From a virus, in IMG/VR virus record IMGVR_UViG_3300006924_000096, positions 1-30,923 of that record: a stretch of DNA of 30,923 nt; one strand, written 5' to 3'. Below the pieces are notes generated by a model. The model was not told the origin of the DNA, searched no databases, and saw nothing but the letters and a program-made list of their open reading frames with translations. The translations under genes and the position numbers were made by a program. How positions within the stretch are numbered: position 1 is the stretch's first letter; each line of letters starts with the position of its first letter. Below are positions 29,845 through 30,923 of this stretch, in pieces.

Positions 29845-30923
29845 TTACATATCATATGCTTGTATTAGTTTATCTATATCTGGACGAGACTTTTTAGTTG
29901 CAAACTTTTTAAACCTTTCAGCAGCTGGTAACTTCCAAGCATCATACATTCTATTAGCCGAGGCTTTCCAATCAGATAAATAAAACTCACTGTTTCTATG
30001 CGTTCTATTATGAGCTCTAACATCTTTTTCAATTCTTCTCATCTCAGCTCTGTCTCCTGAGATTCTTGCTTTAACGTATGCTTCAGAAAACTTAATCTTA
30101 ATTGATTTAACATAGTCACCTGTTTGTTTAGTCATACGTATAATATCGTTTTGGTAAGACGCACTAGCTGGATAGAAGTTTAATGCTCTAAAAAATATCT
30201 CTTTAAAGTGAACGTCTTTGTCTAGTACTTTACCCTGCTTGTTAGTAATAACACCATCATCATAATAAGTATATGCGTCTGCTATAGCCCTTATACCACC
30301 GTAAGGTTGTGACCTTAAGACATCTACAAATCTTGTTGTGTCAGCTTTTAAACCAACTTTACCTGCAGTGTAGTTTCCAAATAAAGTTACAGCAGCTACA
30401 GCTTGTTCTCCAGCTGCATACACAGGACCTAAGAAATTTGTGACCTCTTGCTCAAAGCTAGAACCTGCTTTAGCAATACCAGTTAGTGGTATTAAATCAC
30501 CAAAGCCTAGTCTTGTAGACATAGTAGCACCTGTAACCTTATCAAGAACACCTCTCATTACTAATGGTGATGTACCTGGGGCTACTTCGTCTATAAACAT
30601 AGTTAATTCTTTTTCTACCGTACCTATTTTAATACCAAACATTTGAACTAATGTGTCTATTAAATCCATAATGTCTTCTCCAAAAGGTAATCCTTTCATA
30701 CCTGATAGGAAGAACAGTAACATTAAGAAATATATTCTTTCGTTTCTACCTAAGTTTTTCATAAGCTCAATACTAATCATTACGAATTGTTTATACATCA
30801 TTAATGAATTAAGTAATGGACCTCTAGATATCTTAGGTCTGTTAAACATAGAGTACTCACCTTGAGATGTGTTTACTGCTACCTCAGCAAACTTTGCAGC
30901 TTCACCTTCAATTTCTTTATTTA
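29845..30923 (-). CDS. C-terminus of giant PLxRFG-type/polyvalent virion protein (partial)
   Basis: A frame continues from the right edge (30923) with no stop, at least 358 visible residues. The visible ATG at 30849 is internal: the sequence upstream stays open with plausible protein text (EIEGEAAKFAEVAV). The segment FNRPKISRGPLLNSLMMYKQ, then a hydrophobic run (IYFLMLLFFLSGM), KGLPFGEDIMDLIDTLVQMF, matches the C-terminal pattern of PLxRFG-type proteins, very large phage proteins thought to be ejected or internal virion components. The final part is basic and helical. It reads minus like the left-hand virion block, so it belongs to the late region. Confidence 0.82.
   Translation of the reverse strand, partial: NKEIEGEAAKFAEVAVNTSQGEYSMFNRPKISRGPLLNSLMMYKQFVMISIELMKNLGRNERIYFLMLLFFLSGMKGLPFGEDIMDLIDTLVQMFGIKIGTVEKELTMFIDEVAPGTSPLVMRGVLDKVTGATMSTRLGFGDLIPLTGIAKAGSSFEQEVTNFLGPVYAAGEQAVAAVTLFGNYTAGKVGLKADTTRFVDVLRSQPYGGIRAIADAYTYYDDGVITNKQGKVLDKDVHFKEIFFRALNFYPASASYQNDIIRMTKQTGDYVKSIKIKFSEAYVKARISGDRAEMRRIEKDVRAHNRTHRNSEFYLSDWKASANRMYDAWKLPAAERFKKFATKKSRPDIDKLIQAYDM

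Overview
This window is part of a tailed-phage (Caudoviricetes) genome. It is AT-rich and looks marine by gene content: PolA, the MoxR/DUF3150/VWA cassette, DUF3310, DUF5872 and a PLxRFG-type giant protein. A roughly 685-aa portal, a scaffold, DUF6682-like adaptors and the absence of a tape measure or sheath in view suggest a podovirus-like particle. No integrase, RNA polymerase, tRNA, CRISPR array or host gene is visible. The host cannot be named from the sequence.

Layout. (1) Positions 1-10032, minus strand: the late virion and packaging block. In transcription order it runs small terminase, a small overlapping ORF, two small basic proteins, large terminase, terminator, a small protein, portal, a 71-aa protein, scaffold, major capsid protein, a capsid-associated protein, terminator, three adaptor or connector candidates, a baseplate-like protein and an Asp/Ser-rich fibre-like protein that runs off the left edge. 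(2) Positions 10033-12905: a regulatory zone with short plus-strand genes. It holds three copies of a 28-bp element of constant spacing, each about 60-80 bp upstream of a start codon, an iteron-like repeat field (11006-11467) and a strongly self-complementary 340-nt non-coding stretch (12471-12809). (3) Positions 12906-29787, plus strand: a tightly packed early/replication block with many ATGA overlaps. It encodes a MoxR-like AAA+ ATPase, a DUF3150 protein and a metallopeptidase/VWA protein, an Nmad5-like protein, a run of tiny acidic or zinc-ribbon ORFs, a proteasome-beta-like Ntn hydrolase, DUF3310, Pol I-type DNA polymerase with 3'-5' exonuclease, a Cas4/RecB-like nuclease, a VRR-NUC nuclease, an SNF2-type helicase, an ssDNA-binding protein, an HTH protein and a primase-helicase. 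(4) Positions 29845-30923, minus strand: the C-terminus of a giant PLxRFG-type protein, separated from the replication block by a symmetrical terminator.

Minus-strand late genes at both ends of the window suggest a circular or circularly permuted map, with the missing part joining the tail fibre (left edge) to the giant protein (right edge). Replication would be self-contained: primase-helicase, PolA, SSB, a helicase and two nucleases.

The least explained parts are the structured RNA candidate, the triplicate 28-bp element, the repeat field (possible origin) and the MoxR-DUF3150-VWA cassette. All family names come from recognising motifs by eye; no database search was run.
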